Assembly (NCBI RefSeq): GCF_030409715.1
Contig: NZ_JAUFQI010000001.1
Span: forward strand, 558,001 to 622,000
Length of the DNA stretch: 64,000 nt
Source: Reinekea marina
GTDB lineage: Bacteria > Pseudomonadota > Gammaproteobacteria > Pseudomonadales > Natronospirillaceae
Direction: 5' to 3'
The stretch's first letter is position 1; every line of letters begins with the position of its first letter. A program made the position numbers and the translations under genes. Shown one piece after another: positions 28,525-37,199 of the stretch. The notes under the pieces are model-generated. The model worked only from the letters and a program-made list of their open reading frames with translations. It made no database searches and was not told where the DNA came from.

Positions 28525-28594
28525 CGTCGTCTTTGGTTCATTCAATAATCATTTTGTCGGTCAACGTTGATCTTTCATCATTTTAGGATACCCC

Positions 28595-31500
28595 ATGGTA
28601 ATGCTTTTAAAAGACAGTGATGCTGCGGTAAAGTCACGATCCAACTTAGACGTTCACGGAGCGTTTTGTACTTATCGTGGTCAACGATTTTACCAAATCA
28701 CCAATTACCACAGAATGAGCAACTTCTTTATGTCCGTGGTAAGCGCCTATGACCACTGGTTATTTATTTCCAGCAACGGTGGGTTAACCGCTGGCCGGCA
28801 ACATTCAGATCGAGCGCTGTTCCCTTATTACACAGAAGATAAAATAACGGATATGGCGCATTGCACGGGTCCTATGACCTTAATAAAAGAAAACGGTCAA
28901 TTGTGGCAGCCATTTCAGACTAATGCGTTAGTGGAAGATTTTGACAACAGATCACTCTATAAAAGCACGTTGGGTGATCAACTGTTTTTCAGTGAATCAA
29001 GAAACGGTCTGACCTTTGAGTACGGCTGGTCATTCAGCAATCTGCATGGCATTGTGCGTTCAGTGACACTGCGTAATGAAAGTGAATTGCCGCGTGACAT
29101 ATCATTTTTAGATGGACTGCAGAATATTATTCCAGCAAACATCACAGCAGAATTACAAAATGACAACAGTGTGTTGCTTGATGCCTATAAATCGGCTGAC
29201 TGCTATCAAAATAACCTAGCCGCTTTCTATATGAGTTCTAGGCTGACTGATTTAGCCGAACCTTCCGAGAGTTTGCTGGCGAATAGCGTTTGGCACTGCA
29301 TCGAGGAAAATCGTTTCAGTGCAAAGGTTAGCTTAAGTGAAAATGCACCAAAACAATTTGCCGCAAATACAAACGTAGACACAAATGTCCAGCAAAGAGG
29401 TAAGCGAGGTAGCTATTTTATAACAGCAGACATCACTTTAGCGCCGGGAGAGCAAATACAATGGATGCAAGTCTGTGAAGTCACGCAAGATGGTCCAAGT
29501 ATTCAACAATTAATTAAACAAGTGTCTGCAGATGGGTTGTTTTCTCAAGTAAGCGAAGACGTTCGTAGCGGGTCACATAGCTTAGAGCAGTACTTGGCAA
29601 AAGCCGACGGTATACAAACTTCTGACGACGAACTAGCAACCGTTCATCATCAAGCCAATACGCTATTTAATATAATGCGCGGGGGCTTATTTACACAAGG
29701 CTACTCGATAATGCGCCGTGATCTGTTGGCCTTTGTAAGTCAACGTCAAAAAAGATTGGCGGAACATGATTGGTGGGCGACTGTGCCAGAATCTGTATCT
29801 ATATCAGAGCTACGTGACCTATTAAATACATGCCATTCAACTGATTTAAAGCGTATTGCTAACGAATATCTGCCGATCAGTTTTAGCCGTCGTCACGGTG
29901 ACCCTAGCCGACCTTGGAATAAGTTTTCGATCAATCTAAGAGACACCGATGGCGTGCCGATCAAGGACTATCAGGGTAATTGGCGCGATATATTTCAAAA
30001 CTGGGAGCCACTGGCGCTTTCTTATCCAAAATATTTGCCCTCTATGATCAGTGCGTTTTTGAATGCAACCACGACGGATGGTTACAATCCTTATCGGGTA
30101 ACCCGCAATGGGATTGAATGGGAAACCCCTGAGCCAGATAATGATTGGGCGAATATTGGGTATTGGAGTGACCACCAAATAATTTATCTTTCTAAACTCA
30201 TAGAGCTTCAAGTTTCCATGAATCCAAAATGGATTACCGAAAACCACCATCAAGCCCAGTTTAGCTATGCAAATGTTCCTTATAGAATTAAATCGTTCAC
30301 ACAACTAAAAGATAACCCGTACGACAGTATTAAGTTTGACGATGCTCTCAACGATTTAATCAACTCAACAGTTGAAAAAATGGGCAGCGACGGCAAGCTG
30401 CTACTGGATTCAGAACAAAAGGTTATACACGGCAATTTAATTGAGAAACTGCTGACACTGTGGTTGGCTAAGCTGAGCAACTTTGTGCCCGATGGTGGTA
30501 TTTGGATGAACACGCAACGCCCTGAATGGAACGACGCGAATAATGCATTAGCGGGCTGGGGCTTGTCTGTTGTGACCGTTGCCTATTTACATCGACATTT
30601 GCTCTTTATGCGTAAAGCCTTAAGAGAGGTTAAGGGGACTATTGAGATTAGTGAATCTGTTTTTAATTGGTTTGAGCAGATCCGCTCGCAGTATTTACAT
30701 ATTCCTAACCAGTTGGATTCAAAAAAGCGCTTTGGATTTTTAGAAGCAAGCTCGAATGCCGCTGATGTCTATAGAGCGGAAGTCTATGCAAATGGATTAT
30801 CCAACGTCAAAGCTTCGCTCGCGCTATCCGGAATCGTTGAATTTTTAGATCAAGTGCTGCCCGTTCTTGCCGCTACATTACACAATAACCGCCGTAAAGA
30901 TGGCCTGTACCATGGGTATAATATTTTACATCTAAGTGACTTAGCTGCCGAGGTGACACATTTACCGCTCATGCTTGAGGGTCAAGTCGCCATGTTATCT
31001 GCTAATGTGTTGAACCCAAGTGAAAGTCTTCAATTGCTCAACTCATTGCGAAGCAGTGATTTATATCGTGAAGACCAACACACCTACCTCCTATATCCTA
31101 ATAAAAGCCTGACGCAATTTATTGATAAAAACTGCATAGAATCGAAAGATCTTAGCGCATTAAATCAAAGCAAATCAGAACTGTTAAAACATCGAATTCT
31201 GACGGAAAGTGAAGCGGGACTCTTTCACTTTAATGCCAATTTTCGCAATGCTAAAGATTTAGCGCAGCGTTTGTCAGACGTAAATATACAAGAGCCAGAT
31301 AAACTACGCTTATTCGAATTATTTGAAAAAACATTTAATCATAAGTCCTTTACTGGACGCTCGGGGTCGTTTTTCGGCTACGAGGGATTAGGCAGCACCT
31401 ATTGGCATATGGTGTCTAAATTGTTGCTAGCCGCGCAGGAAAATTGGTTTGTTGCTCACACAGAACATAGCGAAACTGCAATTGAACTCAAAAAAGCCTT

Positions 31501-32002
31501 TTACGATATTCGCGCTGGAATTGGCTTTAATAAAACACCTGAGCAATATGGCGCGTTTCCGACCGATCCTTATAGCCACACGCCGGAATCCGGCATAGCT
31601 CGGCAACCGGGAATGACAGGGCAAGTTAAAGAAGAGCTCATCACTCGCTTAGGAGAGTTTGGTATCAGGTGGCAAGATGGCCATATTGAAATTGTTCATG
31701 GACTGTTAGCAGAGCACGAATTCTTAACAGAACCAAATACCTTTAACTACTTGGATGTGCATGATCAGTGGCAAAGCATGCCTCTAGAAACAGGGTCGCT
31801 CGCGTTCACCTTGGCACAAGTGCCTTTTGTGTATCGGGCTGTTTCGGGTGAGCAATTGAAAATTCAAGTAATCACGGCCGATGAGACAACTTTTGAAATG
31901 GCAAACAACAAGTTGACACCTTTTGTTGTGAAAAGGCTTATCGAGCGCGATGGCATTCTTAAAGCAATTTTTGTGAATTACCCATGTTCTCACAATGGCT
32001 AA
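28595..32002 (+). CDS. GH149-like beta-1,3-glucan phosphorylase
   Basis: A 1135-residue cytoplasmic protein without signal peptide. The architecture is that of inverting beta-glucan phosphorylases related to GH94: a long N-terminal beta-sandwich, then an (alpha/alpha)6 barrel with the conserved EWNDANN segment, whose Asp647 matches the GH94 catalytic acid. A length above 1100 residues and the context of a laminarin operon favour GH149 (known beta-1,3-oligoglucan phosphorylases) over GH94 or GH161. The reaction would be phosphorolysis of beta-1,3-gluco-oligosaccharides to glucose-1-phosphate, saving ATP. Family assignment is from memory and size, so GH161 or a new relative is not excluded. The stop is about 8 bp before the ybiT remnant. 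Confidence 0.75.
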   Translation: MVMLLKDSDAAVKSRSNLDVHGAFCTYRGQRFYQITNYHRMSNFFMSVVSAYDHWLFISSNGGLTAGRQHSDRALFPYYTEDKITDMAHCTGPMTLIKENGQLWQPFQTNALVEDFDNRSLYKSTLGDQLFFSESRNGLTFEYGWSFSNLHGIVRSVTLRNESELPRDISFLDGLQNIIPANITAELQNDNSVLLDAYKSADCYQNNLAAFYMSSRLTDLAEPSESLLANSVWHCIEENRFSAKVSLSENAPKQFAANTNVDTNVQQRGKRGSYFITADITLAPGEQIQWMQVCEVTQDGPSIQQLIKQVSADGLFSQVSEDVRSGSHSLEQYLAKADGIQTSDDELATVHHQANTLFNIMRGGLFTQGYSIMRRDLLAFVSQRQKRLAEHDWWATVPESVSISELRDLLNTCHSTDLKRIANEYLPISFSRRHGDPSRPWNKFSINLRDTDGVPIKDYQGNWRDIFQNWEPLALSYPKYLPSMISAFLNATTTDGYNPYRVTRNGIEWETPEPDNDWANIGYWSDHQIIYLSKLIELQVSMNPKWITENHHQAQFSYANVPYRIKSFTQLKDNPYDSIKFDDALNDLINSTVEKMGSDGKLLLDSEQKVIHGNLIEKLLTLWLAKLSNFVPDGGIWMNTQRPEWNDANNALAGWGLSVVTVAYLHRHLLFMRKALREVKGTIEISESVFNWFEQIRSQYLHIPNQLDSKKRFGFLEASSNAADVYRAEVYANGLSNVKASLALSGIVEFLDQVLPVLAATLHNNRRKDGLYHGYNILHLSDLAAEVTHLPLMLEGQVAMLSANVLNPSESLQLLNSLRSSDLYREDQHTYLLYPNKSLTQFIDKNCIESKDLSALNQSKSELLKHRILTESEAGLFHFNANFRNAKDLAQRLSDVNIQEPDKLRLFELFEKTFNHKSFTGRSGSFFGYEGLGSTYWHMVSKLLLAAQENWFVAHTEHSETAIELKKAFYDIRAGIGFNKTPEQYGAFPTDPYSHTPESGIARQPGMTGQVKEELITRLGEFGIRWQDGHIEIVHGLLAEHEFLTEPNTFNYLDVHDQWQSMPLETGSLAFTLAQVPFVYRAVSGEQLKIQVITADETTFEMANNKLTPFVVKRLIERDGILKAIFVNYPCSHNG

Positions 32003-32101
32003 CTCTCTTGAAAACGTACTGGTCGTGGATGAGCCAACTAACCACAGGTTCATGGAAGCCCTTGAAGTGATCTTCCCCCGATAAAATGGACACCTCGGGA
32101 T

Positions 32102-32989
32102 TCACGCTGCCATTTGTTCATAATTAATTGGTGACATATACCCAATACCTGAGTGTAACCTCACCGTATTGTAAAATTTATTTATATACCTGCTAAGCTC
32201 AGATCGCAACTCTTCTATTCCTTTAAAATAGGTTTGCCGGATTAACTCACCTTTTAAGGAATGGTAAAACGATTCCATGAACGCATTGTCTGTACAATGT
32301 CCTGGTCGATTGACACTGTGATGCATACCATATTTTACCAATTCAGATTGAAAGACCGAGCCCGTAAATTCAACACCTCTATCGGTGTGAAAAATAACAT
32401 TTTTTGGGTTTCGCCCTTTTTTAATGACATACCTTAAAGCGGTTGTCGTTAACTCCGTTGTTCTAGAATAGGATAATGACCAACCCAATATCCGGCGCGA
32501 GTATTGATCCATGATCGTTGCTAAATACGTCCACTTTCCTTGTAATTTAATATAGGTTACATCGGCGACCCAAACTTGATCCGGTGCCGTTGCAGCGTCG
32601 CGCGCTAATAATCGATTTTCACCTTTCGCTATGAAGCGTTTAAGTCCTGGCATTCGCCGCGTTACTTTGGTGACCCTGGCTTTGAGCCCTGCTTCACGCA
32701 TTAGCCGCTCGACACGCTTCTTAGCGATGCGGTAACCGCTCTGACGCAGGGATTCATAGACTCTAGGACTGCCATATCGTCCGTGACTGTCGTCAAATAT
32801 CTTCGTGATCTGTTTTAACAATTGCTGATCGGACAATGCCCGATCTGTTGTCCCTCGCTGACGCCATGCATAGTAGCCGCTGGGCGATACCTGCATCCAA
32901 CGACAAAGGTTACGTACCCCTATTTCTTTTCCGTATCTGTGGATGAACCCAAATCGTTCTGATGTTGATCCGCCAGATACTGTTGCCAC
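32102..32989 (-). CDS. IS3-family transposase OrfB (DDE integrase domain)
   Basis: The 295-residue frame holds the HTH_21-like region and the rve DDE catalytic core: Asp in VWVADVTYI, Asp in IFHTDRGVEFT and Glu in DNAFMESFYHSLKGE. It begins with an internal GTG at 32989, immediately after the slippery heptamer AAAAAAG (32989-32995, minus strand), so it is probably made mainly as an OrfAB fusion by -1 frameshifting. All catalytic residues are present, so the element may be active. Confidence 0.93.
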   Translation of the reverse strand: MATVSGGSTSERFGFIHRYGKEIGVRNLCRWMQVSPSGYYAWRQRGTTDRALSDQQLLKQITKIFDDSHGRYGSPRVYESLRQSGYRIAKKRVERLMREAGLKARVTKVTRRMPGLKRFIAKGENRLLARDAATAPDQVWVADVTYIKLQGKWTYLATIMDQYSRRILGWSLSYSRTTELTTTALRYVIKKGRNPKNVIFHTDRGVEFTGSVFQSELVKYGMHHSVNRPGHCTDNAFMESFYHSLKGELIRQTYFKGIEELRSELSRYINKFYNTVRLHSGIGYMSPINYEQMAA

Positions 32990-33294
32990 TTTTTTAGAAG
33001 GTCATTTTCCCTCTTTAATCTATCGATTTCTTTTTTTAACTGAGCGTTCTCAGTTATTTGCTTCGCCGATTTCACTTTGCGTTTCTTTGACAAACCTACT
33101 CGCCTTTTTCCATCACCTTGAAGATGGCCTTCTCGATACTCTTTGCGCCAACGGGACAACATAAATGGATGAATACCCAAGCCTTCCGCAACCTGAGAAC
33201 TTTTAATATCAGGTTGATAGCTCATTTTAACAGCTCGAACTTTAAACTCTGTTGAATACTGCCACGTTTTACGTGGATTATTATACTTTGGCAA
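32920..33294 (-). CDS. IS3-family transposase OrfA
   Basis: A 124-residue protein with an N-terminal helix-turn-helix (YSTEFKVRAVKMSYQ...QVAEGLGIHPFMLSRWRKEYREG) followed by a leucine-rich coiled coil (QLKKEIDRLKRENDLLKK), as in other IS3 OrfA proteins. It overlaps OrfB by 70 bp, with an A6G slip site near its 3' part (LLKKW). Confidence 0.93.
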   Translation of the reverse strand: MPKYNNPRKTWQYSTEFKVRAVKMSYQPDIKSSQVAEGLGIHPFMLSRWRKEYREGHLQGDGKRRVGLSKKRKVKSAKQITENAQLKKEIDRLKRENDLLKKWQQYLADQHQNDLGSSTDTEKK

Positions 33295-33537
33295 AATTAC
33301 CTCCAGATGCGTTATCTAGAGGTGTCCACTAAAACGGGGGAAGTTCAAAGCGCTCAATAACGCCTTGTTAAATTTTGACGGTACGTTGATTTTTGACAGC
33401 CACGATAGAGAGTTCGCATCTTCATTAGCCAATCACATTATTGATGTGAAAGGCCAGCAATTGGTGAGTTTTAAAGGCAGTTATGAAGAGTATGTGGCGG
33501 AGCGTTCAAAGCAAGCTCAGGTGGCCTAAATTGGCGC

Positions 33538-33571
33538 AAGGATGCGAACTGGCTATTGTTGCGCATCCTTT
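33538..33571. terminator. terminator-like hairpin between ybiT remnant and lipoprotein gene
   Basis: AAGGATGCG (33538-33546) pairs with CGCATCCTT (33563-33571). It stands 8 bp after the ybiT remnant stop and just before the convergent lipoprotein stop, as an end-of-gene structure for either direction. The T-run is short. Confidence 0.55.
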
Positions 33572-33580
33572 AATCAATTG

Positions 33581-34378
33581 TTACCAGCTTCGAATGATAT
33601 GTCCATCCGTACCTGTTTTGAAATAATCCAGCTCACCTGTTGTGCTGCCATTGGAGTAAGTCCAGCTAGCATCAAACGTTACAATTGATCCATCTTTATT
33701 TGTTGTTTCTAAATCTATTGACCCTGAACAGCTTTGTGTTTCAGTTGCTATCCAATGATTGTCGTCTGTTATATATTCAACTTTTTCAGTACCAGATGAA
33801 GTACGGCTTGAGATACGTGTTAATATGAGCTGATCATCTTCAAACATACGAATGGTTAAGTTGCCAATATCAGTTTGGTCACCATCAATGATCATCGTAG
33901 TCTGTTCATTTGAGCCATTGCTATCGGATTCTTTGATTTCAGCCTTATAGGTTTTGTCCTCAAAAACGGTCGTAGAGACCGTCGTTGTAGAGTCTTCACC
34001 GGCAATGCTCCAGTTGCATTGGTTTAGAGCGTATGTCACTTCGCTGCACGTATAGACTGCAAGCGCACCAGTAAAAATATCCGCCATGCTTGGGCTTAAA
34101 AATGTAATACCGATGAAGCCGCCTTCAAAGTCATCATCAGGCAAAGAATCAGAAAAATCTTTTGCAGCAGTGGTCATCCCTTCAATCATTAACCAATCTA
34201 TAGATGAGTCGATATCAACGTTTTGCTTCAGTAATTTTGAATCGTCGGGGTTTGAACCACACACTTGGTTATCATAGTTTTTATTTGATGTTTGATCGTT
34301 TTTTGGTGTATCGGACCCCTCTGGTCCACATGAGGCCAACAAAGCGACTAAACCAAAGCTTGTAACATACTTATGCAT
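33581..34378 (-). CDS. Hypothetical lipoprotein
   Basis: This 265-residue protein has a lipoprotein signal with lipobox LLASC (Cys17), then an acidic, Ser/Thr/Asp-rich, beta-strand-rich body with four further cysteines (near CGSNP, YTCSE, NQCNW, QSCSG). I do not recognise a family. It reads away from glnS, and its promoter region contains a good CRP-like site, suggesting carbon-responsive expression. Confidence 0.6.
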   Translation of the reverse strand: MHKYVTSFGLVALLASCGPEGSDTPKNDQTSNKNYDNQVCGSNPDDSKLLKQNVDIDSSIDWLMIEGMTTAAKDFSDSLPDDDFEGGFIGITFLSPSMADIFTGALAVYTCSEVTYALNQCNWSIAGEDSTTTVSTTVFEDKTYKAEIKESDSNGSNEQTTMIIDGDQTDIGNLTIRMFEDDQLILTRISSRTSSGTEKVEYITDDNHWIATETQSCSGSIDLETTNKDGSIVTFDASWTYSNGSTTGELDYFKTGTDGHIIRSW

Positions 34379-34444
34379 TTACATTCTTCCTTGATTCTAA
34401 GGTTCATAAAAACCTCCAATTATCCCTGTTTTAAGGTTTTTTTT

Positions 34445-34460
34445 TGTGATCTTTTTCACA
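34445..34460. promoter_or_regulatory. CRP-like binding site
   Basis: TGTGATCTTTTTCACA contains both perfect half-sites of the CRP consensus (TGTGA-N6-TCACA). It lies 67 bp upstream of the lipoprotein start and about 160 bp upstream of glnS, so the lipoprotein gene is the likelier target. Confidence 0.65.
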
Positions 34461-34621
34461 CTGTTCAATTCTTAAAAAAAGGCCATTTTTTGTGTTGGTG
34501 CAGGAACGTCATTCTGTAAACAGTGAATACTCATCCGATAAGTCGACAAACCCCTATGCTTAGCGGCGTTTATCGTTATAATCAGCCGTTCCTATGCCTT
34601 GGAATTTTTTGGAAATAAGAC

Positions 34622-36295
34622 ATGTCTGAAACAACCGCTTCAAATTTTTTGCGTACGATCCTAGAGAAGGATCTTAAAGAAGGTAAGCACGATGCTATCG
34701 TGACGCGCTTTCCCCCTGAACCGAATGGTTATTTGCACATTGGCCACGCTAAGGCTATTTGCATTAACTTTGGCTTAGCGCAAGATTTCCAAGGCCAGAC
34801 AAACTTGCGTTTTGACGATACAAACCCTGAAAAGGAAGAACAAGCCTACATTGATGCCATAAAAGAAGACATCGAATGGATGGGCTTTGAGTGGGCGGGT
34901 AAGGTGAAGTTCACTTCCGATTATTTTGATACCTTGTATGACTGGGCTGTGCACCTGATTAAAAACGGTGATGCTTACGTCTGTGATCTCTCGGCCGAGC
35001 AAATTCGTGAATACCGTGGCTCATTAACCGAGCCAGGTAAAAATAGCCCCTATCGTGATCGCAGCGTTGACGAAAACTTGGCCTTATTTGAAAAAATGAA
35101 GGCAGGCGAGTTCGACGAAGGGGCTTGTTCTTTACGTGCCAAGATCGACATGGCTTCGCCTAACGTGAACATGCGTGACCCTATTATTTATCGTATTCGT
35201 AAAGTGACGCATCACCAAACCGGCGATAAGTGGAAAATTTACCCAGCCTATGACTTTGCTCATGGCCAAGGCGATGCGCTAGAAGGCGTGACACACTCTT
35301 TATGCTCGTTAGAGTTTGAAGACCACCGTCCGCTTTATGAGTGGTATTTAGCACACTTACCAGTGCCTTCAAAGCCGCGGCAAATTGAGTTTGCACGAAT
35401 GAACGTGAACTACACCGTCACCAGTAAACGTAAATTGAAAAAACTGGTCGATGAAGGTGTTGTAGCAGGTTGGGATGACCCGCGTATGCCAACGATTAGC
35501 GGTATGCGTCGTCGTGGTTTTACGCCGGCGTCTATTGTTTCGTTTGTGAATGCTACTGGTATTAGCCGTGCAGTAGGCACAACAGTAGATTTGGGTATGC
35601 TCGATGCGGCAGTTCGTGATGATTTAAACGAACACGCTCCCAGAGCCATGGCAGTGCTTAAACCTTTAAAGGTAGTGCTGACCAACTTACCTGAAGATTT
35701 TGAGCAAGTAGTCACACAGCCTGCACACCCACAAAAGCCAGACATGGGTGAACGAAAAATACCGCTCACGCGTGAAATCTATATTGATCAAGGTGACTTC
35801 AATGAAGACAGCACTTTGTCGAAGAAGAAATTTAAACGCTTAGTGCCGGGCGATTATGTGCGTTTACGTGGCGGCTTTATTATTAAAGCAGATGATTATG
35901 TGAAAGATGAAGCGGGCAATGTAATCGAAATTAAAGCCACGGCCGTTGAAGGTTCTATTGGTAATAACGTTGAAGGTGTTAAGCCGCGCGGTGTTATTCA
36001 GTGGGTGTCTGTAAAGCACGGTGTAAAAGCGACAGTTCGCAGTTACGATCGGTTGTTTAGCCACCCAACCCCCGATAAGGGCGACAGTGAATTTATGGAC
36101 CATATCAATCCAACATCATTAGAAGTGATAGAAGGTTGTATCGTAGAGCCTAGCTTGGCCAACGTTGCACCAGAATCGGTGTTTCAGTTTGAACGAGAAG
36201 GCTACTTTGTGGCTGATCGTTACGATTCAAAACCGGGTGCATTGGTCTTTAATAAAACCATTGGCTTAAGAGATACATGGGAACGTTCGGTGTAA
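34622..36295 (+). CDS. glnS: Glutaminyl-tRNA synthetase
   Basis: The 557-residue class I synthetase charges tRNA-Gln with glutamine. The HIGH motif lies in PPEPNGYLHIGHAKAI and the KMSKS-equivalent in VTSKRKLKKLV near residue 263; the C-terminal anticodon-binding beta barrels end in the usual FNKTIGLRDTW. Length equals the gammaproteobacterial norm. TATAAT at 34577-34582 is a likely -10 box, although the -35 is weak. A strong terminator follows. Confidence 0.98.
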   Translation: MSETTASNFLRTILEKDLKEGKHDAIVTRFPPEPNGYLHIGHAKAICINFGLAQDFQGQTNLRFDDTNPEKEEQAYIDAIKEDIEWMGFEWAGKVKFTSDYFDTLYDWAVHLIKNGDAYVCDLSAEQIREYRGSLTEPGKNSPYRDRSVDENLALFEKMKAGEFDEGACSLRAKIDMASPNVNMRDPIIYRIRKVTHHQTGDKWKIYPAYDFAHGQGDALEGVTHSLCSLEFEDHRPLYEWYLAHLPVPSKPRQIEFARMNVNYTVTSKRKLKKLVDEGVVAGWDDPRMPTISGMRRRGFTPASIVSFVNATGISRAVGTTVDLGMLDAAVRDDLNEHAPRAMAVLKPLKVVLTNLPEDFEQVVTQPAHPQKPDMGERKIPLTREIYIDQGDFNEDSTLSKKKFKRLVPGDYVRLRGGFIIKADDYVKDEAGNVIEIKATAVEGSIGNNVEGVKPRGVIQWVSVKHGVKATVRSYDRLFSHPTPDKGDSEFMDHINPTSLEVIEGCIVEPSLANVAPESVFQFEREGYFVADRYDSKPGALVFNKTIGLRDTWERSV

Positions 36296-36310
36296 TTTCT
36301 TTCGAGTATA

Positions 36311-36338
36311 AAAAAAGGTCACCTAGGTGACCTTTTTT
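36311..36338. terminator. bidirectional terminator between glnS and the DsbA-like gene
   Basis: AAAAAAGGTCACC-TAGGTGACCTTTTTT is a self-complementary hairpin with A and T runs on both sides, placed between convergent genes. Confidence 0.92.
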
Positions 36339-36360
36339 GTGCCTGTGTGATTTTCGCTAC

Positions 36361-37095
36361 TTACAGTTGCGCGTCGATCACCTTTTGGATTTCGCTTTCA
36401 GGCAACGCACCACGGATAATCTCAGTGCCTACTACAAAGCCAGGCGTGCCAGTTAAGCCTAATGCTCTTGCTTGAGCCATCGTATTTGCCAAATGTTGAT
36501 TTACGGCTTCATCATTGAGCTTCGCTTCAATGGCTTTGCGGTCTAAATTAAGTTTGTTTACGACCGCCCAAACAGCGTTGTCTGTACGCAAGCTGGTGGC
36601 GTTCATTAACGCGAAGTGCAGCTCTTCATATCGCTCAGGGAATACTAAATTTACCGCTAAAGCAACACGCGCAGCCGTTTCTGAACTCGGTGATAATATA
36701 GGCCACTCTTTATATACAACGCGTAAATTAGGGTTGTTTTTCTTAAGGGATGTCAACGTATTAGCGGCACGTTTACAATAGCCGCAGTTGTAATCAAAGA
36801 ACTCAACTAACGTTATTTCTCCATCTACGTTGCCACCAACTGGGTCTAAGTCACTGTTAGTTAGACCGCTTTGCATGCTGTCCATTGCATTTTTAGCGGC
36901 GTCGGCTTTCGCTTGTTCTTCTCGTTCTTGCAAAATAACAAGCGCTTCCATGATCACTTCTGGGTTTTCTAAAAGGTACTCGCGCACCAATTCTTTAACT
37001 TCTTCGTCTGAGCGAACGTCTGCATTGGCACCGCAGCCCCAAAGTAAGCCAATAAATAGTAAACCGATAAATTTAGTTGTAACGCGAGAAAGCAT
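36361..37095 (-). CDS. DsbA-family thiol oxidoreductase (ScsC/Com1-like)
   Basis: The 244-residue envelope protein has an N-terminal signal with possible lipobox LLWGC (Cys21). A charged helical stalk follows (VKELVREYLLENPEVIMEAL...), as in ScsC and other DsbA proteins that oligomerise. The thioredoxin-fold active site CGYC is at 104-107 and the cis-Pro loop is TGTPGF. It could be an oxidase or isomerase of periplasmic disulfides. No DsbD-like partner is adjacent, but a dsbB gene lies at 58.5 kb. Confidence 0.85.
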   Translation of the reverse strand: MLSRVTTKFIGLLFIGLLWGCGANADVRSDEEVKELVREYLLENPEVIMEALVILQEREEQAKADAAKNAMDSMQSGLTNSDLDPVGGNVDGEITLVEFFDYNCGYCKRAANTLTSLKKNNPNLRVVYKEWPILSPSSETAARVALAVNLVFPERYEELHFALMNATSLRTDNAVWAVVNKLNLDRKAIEAKLNDEAVNQHLANTMAQARALGLTGTPGFVVGTEIIRGALPESEIQKVIDAQL

Positions 37096-37199
37096 GACTG
37101 CTCCGAAAATGAATTAATAATTAAAAGTTAGAGCGCGAAGAGCTGGAAAAGTTCCCCTAGGGCGCTCGATGTCACCAGCGCCCATGAATCAAACCATTA

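Larger units (their letters stand above)
32068..33347 (-). mobile_element. IS3-family insertion sequence, complete
   Basis: The 1280-bp element has imperfect terminal inverted repeats of about 29 bp (TGA-CTTCCCCCG...TGGACACCTC at both ends) and is flanked by AAG at 32065-32067 and 33348-33350. Removing the element and one AAG restores the ybiT reading frame (LEALNNALL), so AAG is a genuine 3-bp target duplication. Transposase orfA and orfB are intact and overlap. Confidence 0.95.
32010..33529 (+). pseudogene. second copy of the ybiT 3' end, split by an IS
   Basis: Segments 32010-32067 and 33348-33529 join into one frame matching the last 75 or so codons of ybiT (VLVVDEPTNH... to [12 protein letters not shown], stop). 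By eye, identity to the intact gene is about 80 percent at the DNA level, with some changed residues (HDREFASS for HDREFVSS). Only the last third of the second ATPase domain remains, without promoter or start. It marks the right border of the laminarin island. Confidence 0.9.

Noticed and set aside
17498-32002. Reading the importer as a dipeptide/nickel transporter
   Set aside because: The family fold alone would allow it, but the operon with GH16, GH30 and a glucan phosphorylase and a LacI regulator makes an oligosaccharide ligand far more likely.
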